Shown here in pieces: positions 1 through 8,676 of a DNA stretch of 25,464 nucleotides. The stretch is taken from contig JALLAZ010000290.1 of NCBI GenBank assembly GCA_036939755.1, forward strand, positions 1 through 25,464, given 5' to 3'. The translations under genes and the position numbers were made by a program. The notes below the pieces were generated by a model. That model worked only from the letters and a program-made list of their open reading frames with translations, was not told the origin of the DNA and did not search any database. Numbering within the stretch: position 1 is the stretch's first letter; every line of letters starts with the position of its first letter. The stretch is from Stephanodiscus triporus (lineage: Eukaryota; Bacillariophyta; Thalassiosirophyceae; Thalassiosirales; Thalassiosiraceae).

Positions 1-222
1 GAGTATACCGACCGCGTCTCCCCGCCGTCCCGAGGGCACGGCGGGGCGAGGGGTTTCGGCCTCCAAAAACCTCGCGTCGGCCAATCTATCGTCATCGATC
101 GCCGCCGCCCCTCCCTATCGATCGCGACGTCGTCATCGCCAGTCGTCTCCGTAACGATTCGCCCGCATTTCGTCGTCATCCTTGTCCCCTCGTTTTTTTT
201 TGCATCCGCGATGATGACATGG

Positions 223-245
223 CCCCCCCCCCCCCCCCCCCCCCC
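223..245 (+). repeat. poly-C homopolymer (23 C)
   Basis: An uninterrupted run of 23 C on the plus strand, followed closely by another short C run. Such tracts are prone to slippage and to sequencing-length error. On the minus strand it is a poly-G tract able to form stacked G structures. Confidence 0.95.
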
Positions 246-479
246 TGTCCCCCCTACCACGATGTCCTCCCTCCACGTCCTTGTCACGCGCGCGACTAGG
301 TAGAACACCGAAAGTAGTCGTCCGTCGACCGTGCCGCTGCCGCCTTCTCGCCGCATCGAACGGACGACCCGCGAGGGTCATCGGAGGACCCCCCGGGCGG
401 CGCGATCAATCGCCCGTCCTCCCCCGAAGGAGGGGAAGGACTCCGGTCATGGAATGTCCCCTGAGCCCACTAACCTGGC

Positions 480-494
480 GGGCGGGCGGGCGGG
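480..494 (+). repeat. perfect G-quadruplex motif
   Basis: Four GGG runs separated by single C bases (GGGC repeated), with a further GG just upstream at 477-478. One-base loops are the most stable arrangement known for G-quadruplexes. No gene is attached to it, so any role is unknown. Confidence 0.8.
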
Positions 495-1003
495 CCCATT
501 AATTGACCAGCAAATCGGCCTCAATATCCTTATTTATATGTTGGTTGGCCCATAATATTATAGATAGTTGGCCCTCGTTGACGCTCGTCCCTCCTCATTC
601 GCGCCCAACGGCCACGCACTGGCCTCGTACCGTATGGCATGGCCGCGGCGCGGCGCGGCGGGGCGGCCGCCATGGTCAAGGGGCGACAGAATGAACTTAT
701 GTATGGGGAGACATCATGACGTAAGTGATTATGAGTTTTAGGAGATCGTATGTAATTTTTTTGTCGTTGGAAAATTTTTGGTGTGCGCCAAACGATTTTT
801 TTATGAGAGAATGGGTGCAGGAAGAAGAAAAGACAGCCCATCATTCAACACCACAGAGAGCAGAGAGGCAGGACTCATCATCGTCGGTTGACCCACTCGC
901 GACAAAAAAAAAACGCCAACTTCTTGTCGTCGGTGTACATCCTGCTCGTCAATTGAGAAAGATGGGCTTATTCTCTAAGAATACAACACCCGACAAGGGT
1001 GAG

Positions 1004-1014
1004 TATATATATAC
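1004..1014 (+). promoter_or_regulatory. TATA-like element upstream of the LITAF-like gene
   Basis: An alternating TATATATATAC run lies 25-35 bases before the ATG at 1039. If it works as a TATA box, the 5' leader would be extremely short, so this is a weak call. It could also be simple AT repeat. Confidence 0.25.
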
Positions 1015-1038
1015 TATGGTCGGTCATGCATCCGATTA

Positions 1039-1521
1039 ATGATGCTTAAGAATAGTTTTGATTACGTAACTCTTTTCCCACGGCACCATGATGTCTGCGC
1101 GCGACGCCCACAAGATTTCGACGTACAAGCCGCCGCCGGGGAGCCACCGCTGGTCGCGGCCACGCCCATAGTCTATTATGCGACCCTACCCGCCGACGAT
1201 GCCGCACCATCGTCGACGGCCAGCGGCACGAGGACAAACGTCGTCGTCAATCATGACATTCCTCCGAGTCTATCGCGTCATCCGACGTCCGTACGACAAT
1301 GTCAGCACTGCGGGGCGTCGAACGTCATGACGTCGACGAGGACCTATCCAGGACCCGAGACGTTCCTCGCGTGTATTATCTTGATGTTGGTGTTCTGGCC
1401 GGCGTGCTGGATGCCGTTGGTGGTGGATGCCGCGAAGCGCACCGATCACATGTGCACGCGGTGCGGAGGCGTGGTGGGACATGTCAAGCCATTGAGCGAT
1501 TGTTGCGTCGAGCGACGGTGA
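1039..1521 (+). CDS. LITAF-domain (SIMPLE-like) membrane-associated zinc-ribbon protein
   Basis: A 160-residue protein. The C-terminal half has the LITAF layout: a CxxC knuckle (C88, C91), a Thr-rich stretch, a hydrophobic segment at about 108-129 with internal Cys and Trp, then HxC-x2-C (C139, C142). In this family the two CxxC halves fold into one zinc ribbon, and the hydrophobic part dips into the cytosolic face of late endosome or lysosome membranes. Known members work in endosomal trafficking and sorting. The N-terminal 85 residues are low-complexity and Pro/Ala-rich, as is usual. The start is the first ATG of an ATGATG pair directly after an in-frame stop, and no upstream exon could be joined in phase. 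Codon use is GC-rich, like the DNA to its left. Family confidence is fair; the cellular role is inferred from the family. Confidence 0.72.
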   Translation: MMLKNSFDYVTLFPRHHDVCARRPQDFDVQAAAGEPPLVAATPIVYYATLPADDAAPSSTASGTRTNVVVNHDIPPSLSRHPTSVRQCQHCGASNVMTSTRTYPGPETFLACIILMLVFWPACWMPLVVDAAKRTDHMCTRCGGVVGHVKPLSDCCVERR

Positions 1522-1691
1522 TTGATGGAGAGGGGAGGGCGATTCGAGAGAGACTTTATTGCGCGAGGCGATATTGTTCAAGCGTGTCGGTAGTATTTTT
1601 TTGACAACGGACTCCAGCAGAGAGATGGGCATGTCACTGTCAATTCGCACCAAAATAATAACTACACACTCTACCAACATCATTATTTTGT

Positions 1692-1895
1692 TTAATGACT
1701 ACGATACAATTCAAAACTTCCCGCGTGGATTTTGGCGCAGGGAATCCCCATGTTCTCGGTCATGTCAGTCATGAATGCCGCCGGTCCACAGATGTATGCT
1801 TCATGTTGTCCCTGAGCTTCCGAATATGGCATGTGCCCATGCGATGCTCCAGGACGGTGAACAATGCAAGCCCCGACGCTCGGAAAGATTCTTGC
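1692..1895 (-). pseudogene. C-terminal fragment of an NAD(P)H oxidoreductase (ferredoxin-reductase-like)
   Basis: The minus strand carries a 67-codon open stretch ending at a TAA (1692-1694). It contains the phrase AYICGPAAFMTDM followed by a short tail ending GSFEL. The YxCGP-x-xFM pattern is the NAD-binding signature near the C-terminus of ferredoxin-NADP reductase-like proteins (cytochrome b5 reductase, nitrate reductase, flavohaemoglobin and bacterial ring-hydroxylase reductases). The reading frame is blocked upstream by a TGA at 1896-1898, and no flavin-binding half was found in the adjoining DNA. It is best read as a decayed 3' gene end. It could be the last exon of a gene whose other exons I cannot see, but the stops in all frames upstream argue against that. 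Confidence 0.4.
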
Positions 1896-1994
1896 TCATC
1901 CGTTCGCCATATCGACACACGACCCTAGAGCAAGTTCATGACGGCCTGAAAGTGGAAGTCACCCGGCCTTTTGTCGTTGGACTCGACCCCCCCA

Positions 1995-2019
1995 CCCCCC
2001 CCCCCCCCCCCCCCCCCCC
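1995..2019 (+). repeat. poly-C homopolymer (25 C)
   Basis: A run of 25 C, preceded by seven more C and a single A. On the minus strand it sits as poly-G between the oxidoreductase fragment and the FG-GAP-like fragment. It makes long Gly or Pro stretches in every frame, which explains several spurious open frames here. Confidence 0.95.
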
Positions 2020-2022
2020 ACT

Positions 2023-2350
2023 CTGCCATACCCCCAAGAGCAAAGTCATCAGCCCAGCTGAACTCATCGCTAATCGCTTCTCCAATGATGTCCTTGCCAA
2101 TCTGCTTACAACTGCCAGTATCGAGATCATCGCTGCGTTCCAAGGAGAAAATTCGCACGTATCCTGGTCGATCGTTATCGTCCCAATCACCCCGGAGAGC
2201 CCATGACAAGAGTTGCCATCACAAGAAATATCCACAGACAAGCCGAAGTAATCATAAAATGCATCTCCATAGACGGTCTGGTGCAGCGGTTCCCAGATAG
2301 ACCGTCCACTCCAGCCTCTGGGGCTCCAATTGTTGATGCAACAGGTTATT
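2023..2350 (-). pseudogene. frameshifted fragment of an FG-GAP/integrin-alpha-like beta-propeller repeat protein
   Basis: Two minus-strand frames each hold part of one repeat family. From about 2350 to 2225 the frame reads YGDAFYDYFGLSVDISCDGN. After a shift near 2200-2220 another frame carries DDNDRPGYVRIFSLE and then KQIGKDIIGEAISDEF. Together these match the cycle seen in extracellular propeller proteins with repeats of the type I-x-G-x-A-x2-D-x-FG-x-SV-x-IS-x-DG and GHVRVF, which are common in diatoms. A short third-frame piece (LVMGSP) at the junction implies two small indels. The fragment holds about two blades and ends in the poly-G tract. It has no start, so I treat it as dead. Function is unknown for the family; such proteins are usually secreted or on the cell surface. 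Confidence 0.55.
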
Positions 2351-2477
2351 CCATCCCGCTGCTCGAGGGATGGCAATCGAACGTGCTCGTGTATAACTTA
2401 GTAAACGACGATTAATAATTATAAGTGAAAGGCTCTAACGAAGGCCTTCTCCCATGCTACCTCTAGGCTCTTCCCAG

Positions 2478-2740
2478 TGTTATCTTTCGAAAGAATTGTG
2501 GGATCCGATGAACATGCAAGGTGGAATTGAAGGGCGTCCCCTGGTTTCCGCCTGTTGGGCTCTAGAGATGATGATGTAGAGATTAATCTAAGTTTGGAAT
2601 TATGATCTAATTTTAATGATGAAATAATAACAATTCAGTGCGAGTCGTAACAATCAAACAGGTTTCGGACTTCTAAAGAGTAGTTAACTGCTTGGGTAAG
2701 TAAGTACTTTAAGTACCTATGTAGACCTGATTTCGTAACA
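2478..2740 (-). repeat. 3' LTR of the copia element (short form, 263 bp)
   Basis: On the plus strand it begins TGTTATCTT and ends CGTAACA, matching the right LTR over its whole length except for an internal gap. Where the right LTR has 98 bases (8885-8982) this copy has only AA, after position 2685. It shares the block around GGGCGTCCCCTGG and the palindromic AAGTACTTTAAGTACC region. Confidence 0.9.
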
Positions 2741-2750
2741 CTCCCTCACA
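2741..2750 (-). other. polypurine tract next to the 3' LTR
   Basis: On the minus strand the ten bases directly before the 3' LTR read TGTGAGGGAG. A purine-rich run in this position primes plus-strand DNA synthesis in LTR elements. It is short but correctly placed, 17 bases beyond the end of pol. Confidence 0.55.
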
Positions 2751-2767
2751 TAGGTTGCTTGGAGGTA

Positions 2768-5700
2768 TTACTTGCCGCATAGCCAACGGCGATGACGTGT
2801 GAAGTCATTTTGTGCCAGTGCTTTAGTAAGTGCGTCAGCGATCTGGTCTTTCGTACTAATAGGGAAGATCTTGATGAGTCCCTTTCGCACATGTTCACGA
2901 AAGTGATGGTAACACACGTTGATGTGTTTAGTCCTAGGACGTAGCTTTGGAAGTCGAGCGAGTTCCAACGCACCAGAGTTGTCCTCAAATACCTTGCAGA
3001 AGACGCTAGGTTGAGTGCAAATGACTTGGAACCCTTTCTCTTTCATTTCCTGTATTAGGTTCATGACAGGAATGACGTCGCGTAAGGCCTGTGACATGGC
3101 AATGTACTCAGCCTCTGTGGTAGACAAAGCCACTTGTGATTGAAGTTTGGAGGCCCAACAGACTGGACATCCTGCGTAGAACACGATCCATCCGCTTCGT
3201 GACTTAGATGTACTAGGATCTACATGCGCAAAGCGCTTGTTCCAGTTTCCTGAAAAATCTGCGTCACAGTAGCATTCGAAACCCTTCTCAGGATCAGGCT
3301 TGAAGCAGATACCTATGTCACGTGTCCTCTTCAAGTAGCGTACTAGGTATAGTATGGCTTCCCCATGAGGTTCTCTTGGGTCAGATGAGTACTTAGCTAC
3401 CTGGTGCGTAGCGTACATGATGTCAGGACGCGTGGTCTGAGCTAGGTAGTTAAGCTTCCCAACTGCAGACCTGTAATTGAAATCAAGATCAAAAACTGGT
3501 TGGTCCTTAAACGCGTGTAGCAGCAGTGATACCTTGGCCGGTACTGGCTTTGTCTTGGCATCTGTGAGTCCCACGTCACTGATAATGGAATCAATAAGTG
3601 CGCGCTGTGTGAACTCGTAGGAACCATCTTTCAGCTTCTTGATATTAACTCCCACGTAGTCAGCTGGGTGACCTTGATCTTCGATGTTAAGTCCCAAGTC
3701 TTGCATCTCTTTGATTATGACTTGAAGTTGCGCGTCATCATCCCCTATGAATATACCGTCGTCTACGTACACCATGAAAATGACGTCATCTCGGAAGAAC
3801 ACGCAGTCATCAATTAGAGATGGGTGGAATCCGATGGAAGCCAGTTTCTCAACTAGGTAGGAATTCCAGACGCGGCCTGCTTGTTTCTGTCCGTAGATGT
3901 TCTTGAGTAGCTTGAGTACCATGTCCTTGGAATTGCCCAACGTGGTATCAATCCCTTGTGGAAGTTCCATGTAGATGTCTTCTTCAATAGGGGCTTGAGG
4001 ATATGCCATAACGAAATCGACTTGACGAAGGGCCCATAAGAATATGATACCGAAAATGATTACCAATCTAATCGCGAACCATGTCACAACGGGCGCGTAT
4101 GTCTCGAAGTAGTTCATACCGTAGACTTGCTTGCCGCCATGTAGGTTCAATCGGGCCTTGTGACTCTTGACATCGTTAGTAGTTAGGTCGCGTTTGCGTC
4201 GCATGGACCATACTGAGGGTACTATTTGAGCATCCTTAGGGACAGTGTCTCTGGGTACCAGTTCCCAGTTCTTGTTTTCCACGTGACCGTTGATTTCCTT
4301 AACTACAGCAGTCACAAATTCCTTCGCATCTGGCTGTCTCAACGCTTGATTCAGATACATGATGTCACCCATCATTTCTGCGTGGAACGCGATAGGGTTT
4401 CTCATGCGTTCTTGAAGTTCGAGGTGCGCGTCGTGGAACAGGTCCTCAGGAGTTTCTCCGATTGTAGACTTGTGAGCCATATAGTGCATATTCTTTGCGC
4501 CATAAAAATCCCGCTGTGACACTGAATCGGCCATACGCCTTGACATGGTACGTACGCGTCCACGTTGGCTGGTACCGGCTGTGACAGGGGTACTCGGAGT
4601 ATCTCCCTCAGGCTGCGAAAGTTCCGTTTCTTGTGTATTCCCGCTTGCGTCGCTGTGAGCATCCCAATCGACGTCAGCCACGTCATATTCCTCCGCTGTG
4701 AAATGGGGAATCTCCGGTGTGACGTGTGAATCCTCCGAAGGAATGTCCGAATCAGATGGTGACAGCCCTATATTAGGCGCGTGCAGGATTGGTTGCGAAG
4801 CCCGGTTCAGTACATCGTACGTACGATCCAGCTTCGCCAACTGCTGCCACGTCACTGTGTCAGAAACCTCGGCGGAATTATGACGTGTCGTCTCAAAGAA
4901 ATCATCGAAGCGACAGTGATACTGCGGAGAAACATGCCCAGTATGTAGGTTGAGTACCAGGTAAACGTTTCGCGCATGCAGCGGAGAAGGTCCCAAGTTC
5001 AACCCAATGCGAGCTCTGGGAGACCACTTTGGCAGTGTTTTTCCGCTTGCCAGCGCGTTGCTTAGAGCAAACACCGGGCAACCAAAAGTGTGCATGTGTT
5101 TCATGTTGCAACCTACTCGAATTGAGCTGAAAAGCTCTAGCCTCGACGCGCCTCCCTCTAACACCGGCAGGGTGTTGAATAGGAGCGCGGCGTTGCGAAG
5201 AGCATATGGCCACAGTGCGAGGTGCACTGCGGCCGGCCAGCGAGCGCTTGCGTGCAGCAGCTGCTTGCGCGCGCTGTCGGAGAGGTCGCGGATCGCGCGT
5301 TCAGCAATCCCATTTTGAAAATGGGCGTTCACGCCGCACAAGGTGAGTCTTTGCCTTGCTGCCTCGCATGCTTCCTTGAAGGCGTTGTCCTTGAATCGTC
5401 CGTTGTCGCAGTGATAATGCAAAATTTTAACGCCGTGGTCGGCGGCGAACTGCTCGAAGGCGCGCTTGGCTTTTATCGTTTCGTCTGAACCAAAATCTTG
5501 CATCAAATGGATGAACCGCAGCCTGGAATAATGGTCCACGAAGATGGTGGCGCCTTTATATCGGCGATTGGTGAGTTTTCCTGTTATTTGTGCGAAGAAA
5601 CCCACTTGCGTTGAGGCCATTTGGTCGACCGAAACACACTCCCCCGGCTTGGTTGCGACAAAGACCTCGTGAGAGGATTTCGCCTCTTTGCCGCGCCAAG

Positions 5701-7057
5701 GGATTTTAGTCATCGCGCCGAAGAGGCAGCCTGCGCATTTGGGGGGCACAACCTTGGCGAGACGCTTGGGGATTTCCCCGTTCTTGGCCATATCCTTGAG
5801 GGATTTGAAGGAGGCATGACCGAGGCGGTAGTGCCATCGCATCAGCTCGGCTTGGTCATCGGCGGCGGCGAGAGTTGGATCGTCTTCCTCCTCCGCTGGG
5901 GGAGAAGGATCAAAGGTGAGTGGTCCCCGGCGCTCTGCGTGCTCTGATGGTTCGTAAGAGGCCGGAGGAGGTGAGTCAGCCGTCGCATTTGATGTGCGAA
6001 CGGTTTCATCGTCCTCGCTCACAATTGTTTTGTCCCGATAATTTCGATGCCGCAGGTTGATGTTTTCATCGGCGATGAACTCTTCAGGGACATGCTCCCT
6101 CAAGCCAGGAACCTGCAAGACCTGTTCTCGTCGAAAGAACGAAGCCTCACAAGCCTCGAAGGTGGCAGCGAAGGCGCTGTATGTCGTCGACGCGGCGGCT
6201 GATCGGAAGCTCGGAGTATTCGTGCTCGGGCTGTGAGGAATCGATCGCTTGTATCGACCCCCGCACCAGAGAAGAACACACTTGTCCCAATGATTTTCCA
6301 TCCATGTCCTGTTTGCCTTCCACTCCCCCTTGTTTCCCTTTGCCTTCGCCTCCTGCGCCCAATGTTGCGGCGACAGGAGGCACTGCCTCAACTTAGGTAA
6401 GTATAGGCTGTTCGGGATTTTTATTGTGTGTGTTGCGCCATCATCATCCTCGATTCTCATCACAAATGTGCCCTTCCCTCTGATTTCCAATCCTGCGCCA
6501 ATGCCATCCACCTGTTTGCCTTGGTCTGTGAGCTCCAAGTCTTCAAAAAGGTGGGGCGAGTTGGCCATGCAAACAGAAGCATGGTTGTCGACGCCGATCC
6601 GAAAGGAATCGGAGTCGAAACACAAGGAGGGCTCTTCGGGAGGTCCCACTTCACTCCTCAGCGCAGTGTAGCTGGGAGATGGCCGCATTAGGCGGCCCAA
6701 TCGACGGACAATGATCTCTACACGACAACCAACCCGGAAGGAGGTCGCGAGTGCCGGGATAAGGTAAGATCTCATTTTCTTTTTCGCTTTATGTTTCCAA
6801 TCTCCCTCAGAAATCGTGCTAACTGGCTTCTTGTACCGCTTGACTCGTTTGCGGGGCCTGTGTTGAGCATGCCCCCGGAGAAACCAGGGTGGGTCCTGCA
6901 AGAAGACCCTCCTGAAGATCTTGAGGTCGACGTGATTCTTGGGAATGACTTGCGAGATTAAGGATTGAATAAAATGTGGAAGAATAATGATCCACAGGTA
7001 AGTCAAAAATTGACCTGTGTCCAATGTTTGTGTCCCGGCCATGAATACTAACATCAT
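2768..7057 (-). CDS. pol: copia Pol polyprotein (protease, integrase, reverse transcriptase, RNase H)
   Basis: 1429 residues, intact. A basic, unassigned N-terminus (1-140) leads into a retropepsin-like region with GVDNHAS around D157, where copia proteases normally have DSG or DTG. A GAG-pre-integrase zinc-binding part (HYRLGH about 409-414, CAGC 441-444) precedes the integrase core with D478, D551 and E586 (NGIAER). A long acidic linker follows. The reverse transcriptase has the conserved FETYAPV block (984-990), VDFVMAYPQA with D1014 and YVDD at 1097-1100. RNase H has CDADFSG, STTEAEY and EDNSGALEL, and the protein ends in the typical IADALTKAL. All catalytic residues expected for integration and reverse transcription are present. 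The first ATG lies 31 bases after the gag stop and in the same frame, so expression may need readthrough or reinitiation. The family call is very secure. Confidence 0.95.
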   Translation of the reverse strand: MMLVFMAGTQTLDTGQFLTYLWIIILPHFIQSLISQVIPKNHVDLKIFRRVFLQDPPWFLRGHAQHRPRKRVKRYKKPVSTISEGDWKHKAKKKMRSYLIPALATSFRVGCRVEIIVRRLGRLMRPSPSYTALRSEVGPPEEPSLCFDSDSFRIGVDNHASVCMANSPHLFEDLELTDQGKQVDGIGAGLEIRGKGTFVMRIEDDDGATHTIKIPNSLYLPKLRQCLLSPQHWAQEAKAKGNKGEWKANRTWMENHWDKCVLLWCGGRYKRSIPHSPSTNTPSFRSAAASTTYSAFAATFEACEASFFRREQVLQVPGLREHVPEEFIADENINLRHRNYRDKTIVSEDDETVRTSNATADSPPPASYEPSEHAERRGPLTFDPSPPAEEEDDPTLAAADDQAELMRWHYRLGHASFKSLKDMAKNGEIPKRLAKVVPPKCAGCLFGAMTKIPWRGKEAKSSHEVFVATKPGECVSVDQMASTQVGFFAQITGKLTNRRYKGATIFVDHYSRLRFIHLMQDFGSDETIKAKRAFEQFAADHGVKILHYHCDNGRFKDNAFKEACEAARQRLTLCGVNAHFQNGIAERAIRDLSDSARKQLLHASARWPAAVHLALWPYALRNAALLFNTLPVLEGGASRLELFSSIRVGCNMKHMHTFGCPVFALSNALASGKTLPKWSPRARIGLNLGPSPLHARNVYLVLNLHTGHVSPQYHCRFDDFFETTRHNSAEVSDTVTWQQLAKLDRTYDVLNRASQPILHAPNIGLSPSDSDIPSEDSHVTPEIPHFTAEEYDVADVDWDAHSDASGNTQETELSQPEGDTPSTPVTAGTSQRGRVRTMSRRMADSVSQRDFYGAKNMHYMAHKSTIGETPEDLFHDAHLELQERMRNPIAFHAEMMGDIMYLNQALRQPDAKEFVTAVVKEINGHVENKNWELVPRDTVPKDAQIVPSVWSMRRKRDLTTNDVKSHKARLNLHGGKQVYGMNYFETYAPVVTWFAIRLVIIFGIIFLWALRQVDFVMAYPQAPIEEDIYMELPQGIDTTLGNSKDMVLKLLKNIYGQKQAGRVWNSYLVEKLASIGFHPSLIDDCVFFRDDVIFMVYVDDGIFIGDDDAQLQVIIKEMQDLGLNIEDQGHPADYVGVNIKKLKDGSYEFTQRALIDSIISDVGLTDAKTKPVPAKVSLLLHAFKDQPVFDLDFNYRSAVGKLNYLAQTTRPDIMYATHQVAKYSSDPREPHGEAILYLVRYLKRTRDIGICFKPDPEKGFECYCDADFSGNWNKRFAHVDPSTSKSRSGWIVFYAGCPVCWASKLQSQVALSTTEAEYIAMSQALRDVIPVMNLIQEMKEKGFQVICTQPSVFCKVFEDNSGALELARLPKLRPRTKHINVCYHHFREHVRKGLIKIFPISTKDQIADALTKALAQNDFTRHRRWLCGK

Positions 7058-7090
7058 GATGTTCTTTATCCATGCCGGCGCGCACCATCA
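7058..7090 (-). other. gag/pol junction: one TGA separating two in-frame ORFs
   Basis: gag ends at TGA (7088-7090). The next ten codons on the minus strand are all open and run into the ATGATG that starts pol at 7057, in the same frame. The stop context is GAA-TGA-TGG. An ATG overlaps the stop in the -1 frame (AATGATGG), but that frame closes at 6819 without any domain. The layout fits either readthrough giving a small amount of Gag-Pol, or a point mutation of a once-fused ORF. Confidence 0.8.
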
Positions 7091-8506
7091 TTCGTCGTCC
7101 TCGTCGCCGAGAGTGGCGAGCATGGCCGCGAAATGTGGGTTGATAGTGGCGGCAGCGGAGGCTGCAACAACGGCAGAGTGTGCCTTGGCAGAGGACTTCT
7201 GTTCCTCAGCCATTTTCTTGCCAAGCTTGCATTCAGATGGCTTGTGGACAGTCCACGCCATGTGATGGATGCACCAATTAAAGGTGAGTTCACCCACTTT
7301 CTTGGTCTTGGAGTCGCCGTCCTTGGGAGGGACCTTTTTCCATGCCTCATCTTCCTTTTGTTTGCGCTTGTTTGATGTATCCTTCTTGTTTTTCTTGGTT
7401 CGCTTCTTACCACCGTCCTTGTTATCGTTGCCTCCCCCGGCGATCTGAGACAGCTTGGGGTCCAGCTTGAGCTGACCCTTGAGCTTTGTGATCTCTGCCG
7501 CCATGGCAACGATCTTCTCGTCGTCGGGGGAGCGGGCACCCCACTTCTTCTTGTTAACAAGCCAGTCAAACTTGCTCTTGGCCATCTTGCGGAGAGCATC
7601 ATGGGTGATGCCCGCCATCTTGCCGTCAAGGTAGTCGTTTTCTTGGCTTTCGATGTATTTCTTGAAGTTGTAGCATGGGACCGCGTTGTAAGCATCAAAT
7701 AGAATTTGAATGGGGTCATCGACAGTTGCTCCGCGAGCAATAATTTGTGAGTAATTTTTGTCAAATTCCTCGTGTATCTTGTCGATATCGCCCTGAACCG
7801 TAGCTGCAAATGTTGCTAGGTTGTGCAGGTTCTCGCGGAGAGACTGCGTGGTGGCGACGGAGTCCATCGTCGTCAAGCGCATGATGATTTTGTACATCAA
7901 GGGGGCATATTCCACGTCATCAAAGGTGAATTCAGCGCGGCATGCCAGCAATTTGGCTTGCGCCGCAGCGGTAAGTGAGTTCATGAGGCAGTTTACCATC
8001 ATTGTGTTGTTTTGTTTCGCACGGGTCTGCGCGTTTGCCTGCCCGGGCTTGCAAAAAGTCTCACACTGCGCCTTGAGAGTTGCCTCGTCAATCTGACCAT
8101 ATTGCTTGATTAGGTCGATAGTTTTGTTTTCACGGTTGATGAAGGATGTAATCCCTTTTGTACCCTGATTCCAGCCCATGATGGTACACTTGCGTTGAAG
8201 AGCTTCGACAAATATCACCGATTGGGACATGGACATGTTGAAGCCGTCGGTAAGTGCCTTGTCGTCGAGTGCCGCGCATCCTTTATCAAAGATTGCACTG
8301 CCTAACTTTGTCTTATAATCAATAATGTCATCCACGCTCAAAGTACTAGGCGTGTCCGCAAACGCTACAGGAGCAGGATTTGCTTGCGCTTGGGTGAGAG
8401 CGGTGACCTGACCTTGGAGGGTCGTAATAAGAGCCATGAGCTCTTGGACGGTAGGCTGATTAGGCTGATTAGGCTGGTTAGGCTGATTAGGCTGATTGGA
8501 TGCCAT
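7088..8506 (-). CDS. gag: copia Gag protein
   Basis: 472 residues, upstream of pol in the same element. It opens with a low-complexity NQP tandem repeat, then a helical capsid-like region (about 25-340) resembling the UBN2/Retrotran_gag type of copia Gag. A Lys-rich basic stretch (about 360-395) should bind nucleic acid. Near the C-terminus a knuckle-like motif C412-x2-H415-x5-H421-x4-C426 takes the place of the usual CCHC zinc knuckle. An Ala-rich tail ends in DEDDE just before the stop. Gag packages the element RNA into cytoplasmic particles. The start is the first ATG in frame, and the 170 bases between it and the 5' LTR form the leader. Identification rests on position, composition and knuckle rather than strong sequence identity. 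Confidence 0.85.
   Translation of the reverse strand: MASNQPNQPNQPNQPNQPTVQELMALITTLQGQVTALTQAQANPAPVAFADTPSTLSVDDIIDYKTKLGSAIFDKGCAALDDKALTDGFNMSMSQSVIFVEALQRKCTIMGWNQGTKGITSFINRENKTIDLIKQYGQIDEATLKAQCETFCKPGQANAQTRAKQNNTMMVNCLMNSLTAAAQAKLLACRAEFTFDDVEYAPLMYKIIMRLTTMDSVATTQSLRENLHNLATFAATVQGDIDKIHEEFDKNYSQIIARGATVDDPIQILFDAYNAVPCYNFKKYIESQENDYLDGKMAGITHDALRKMAKSKFDWLVNKKKWGARSPDDEKIVAMAAEITKLKGQLKLDPKLSQIAGGGNDNKDGGKKRTKKNKKDTSNKRKQKEDEAWKKVPPKDGDSKTKKVGELTFNWCIHHMAWTVHKPSECKLGKKMAEEQKSSAKAHSAVVAASAAATINPHFAAMLATLGDEDDE
8452..8497 (-). repeat. 9-bp tandem repeat coding for NQP in Gag
   Basis: The plus strand repeats a GATTAGGCT-like unit about five times (one copy has GGTTAGGCT), giving Asn-Gln-Pro repeats at the Gag N-terminus. 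Unit length is a multiple of three, so copy-number change keeps the frame. Confidence 0.85.
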
Positions 8507-8676
8507 GGCTTGCGATTGTCTTCTTGTGGTTACTGGAATGGTGGAAAATGATGATTGGCGCTACTGGGAGCGATTGATGTGCAACAAATCTCGCGTTGGG
8601 AGATACTTCTGGGTGATCAGGACCAAAATATGTTGACTGGGAAGCTGCTGGGAGCTGTATTTACGCAGAGGAAGCG

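Larger units (their letters stand above)
1..1038. other. GC-rich intergenic stretch without a supported gene
   Basis: No reading frame here has a recognisable domain or plausible composition. The first 700 bases are strongly GC-rich and full of CGTC/GACG words, unlike the rest of the window; the open frames are by-products of that bias. The part from about 700 to 1038 is AT-richer and is the upstream region of the LITAF-like gene. It includes a CRE-like TGACGTAA at 717-724 and an alternating TA run at 1004-1014. Confidence 0.6.

Noticed and set aside
962..1050. Possible upstream exon (MGLFSKN) with a GTGAGT donor at 999 feeding the LITAF-like gene
   Set aside because: None of the nearby AG acceptors keeps the reading phase with the downstream frame; the ATG at 1039 is simpler.
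1925..2209. Gly-rich minus-strand protein as an intact gene
   Set aside because: The Gly run is the poly-G tract, the start is a TTG, and the sequence is the middle of a frameshifted propeller repeat.
6819..7091. ORF starting at the ATG that overlaps the gag stop
   Set aside because: It lies in another frame over the pol N-terminus, ends without a domain, and has no family resemblance.
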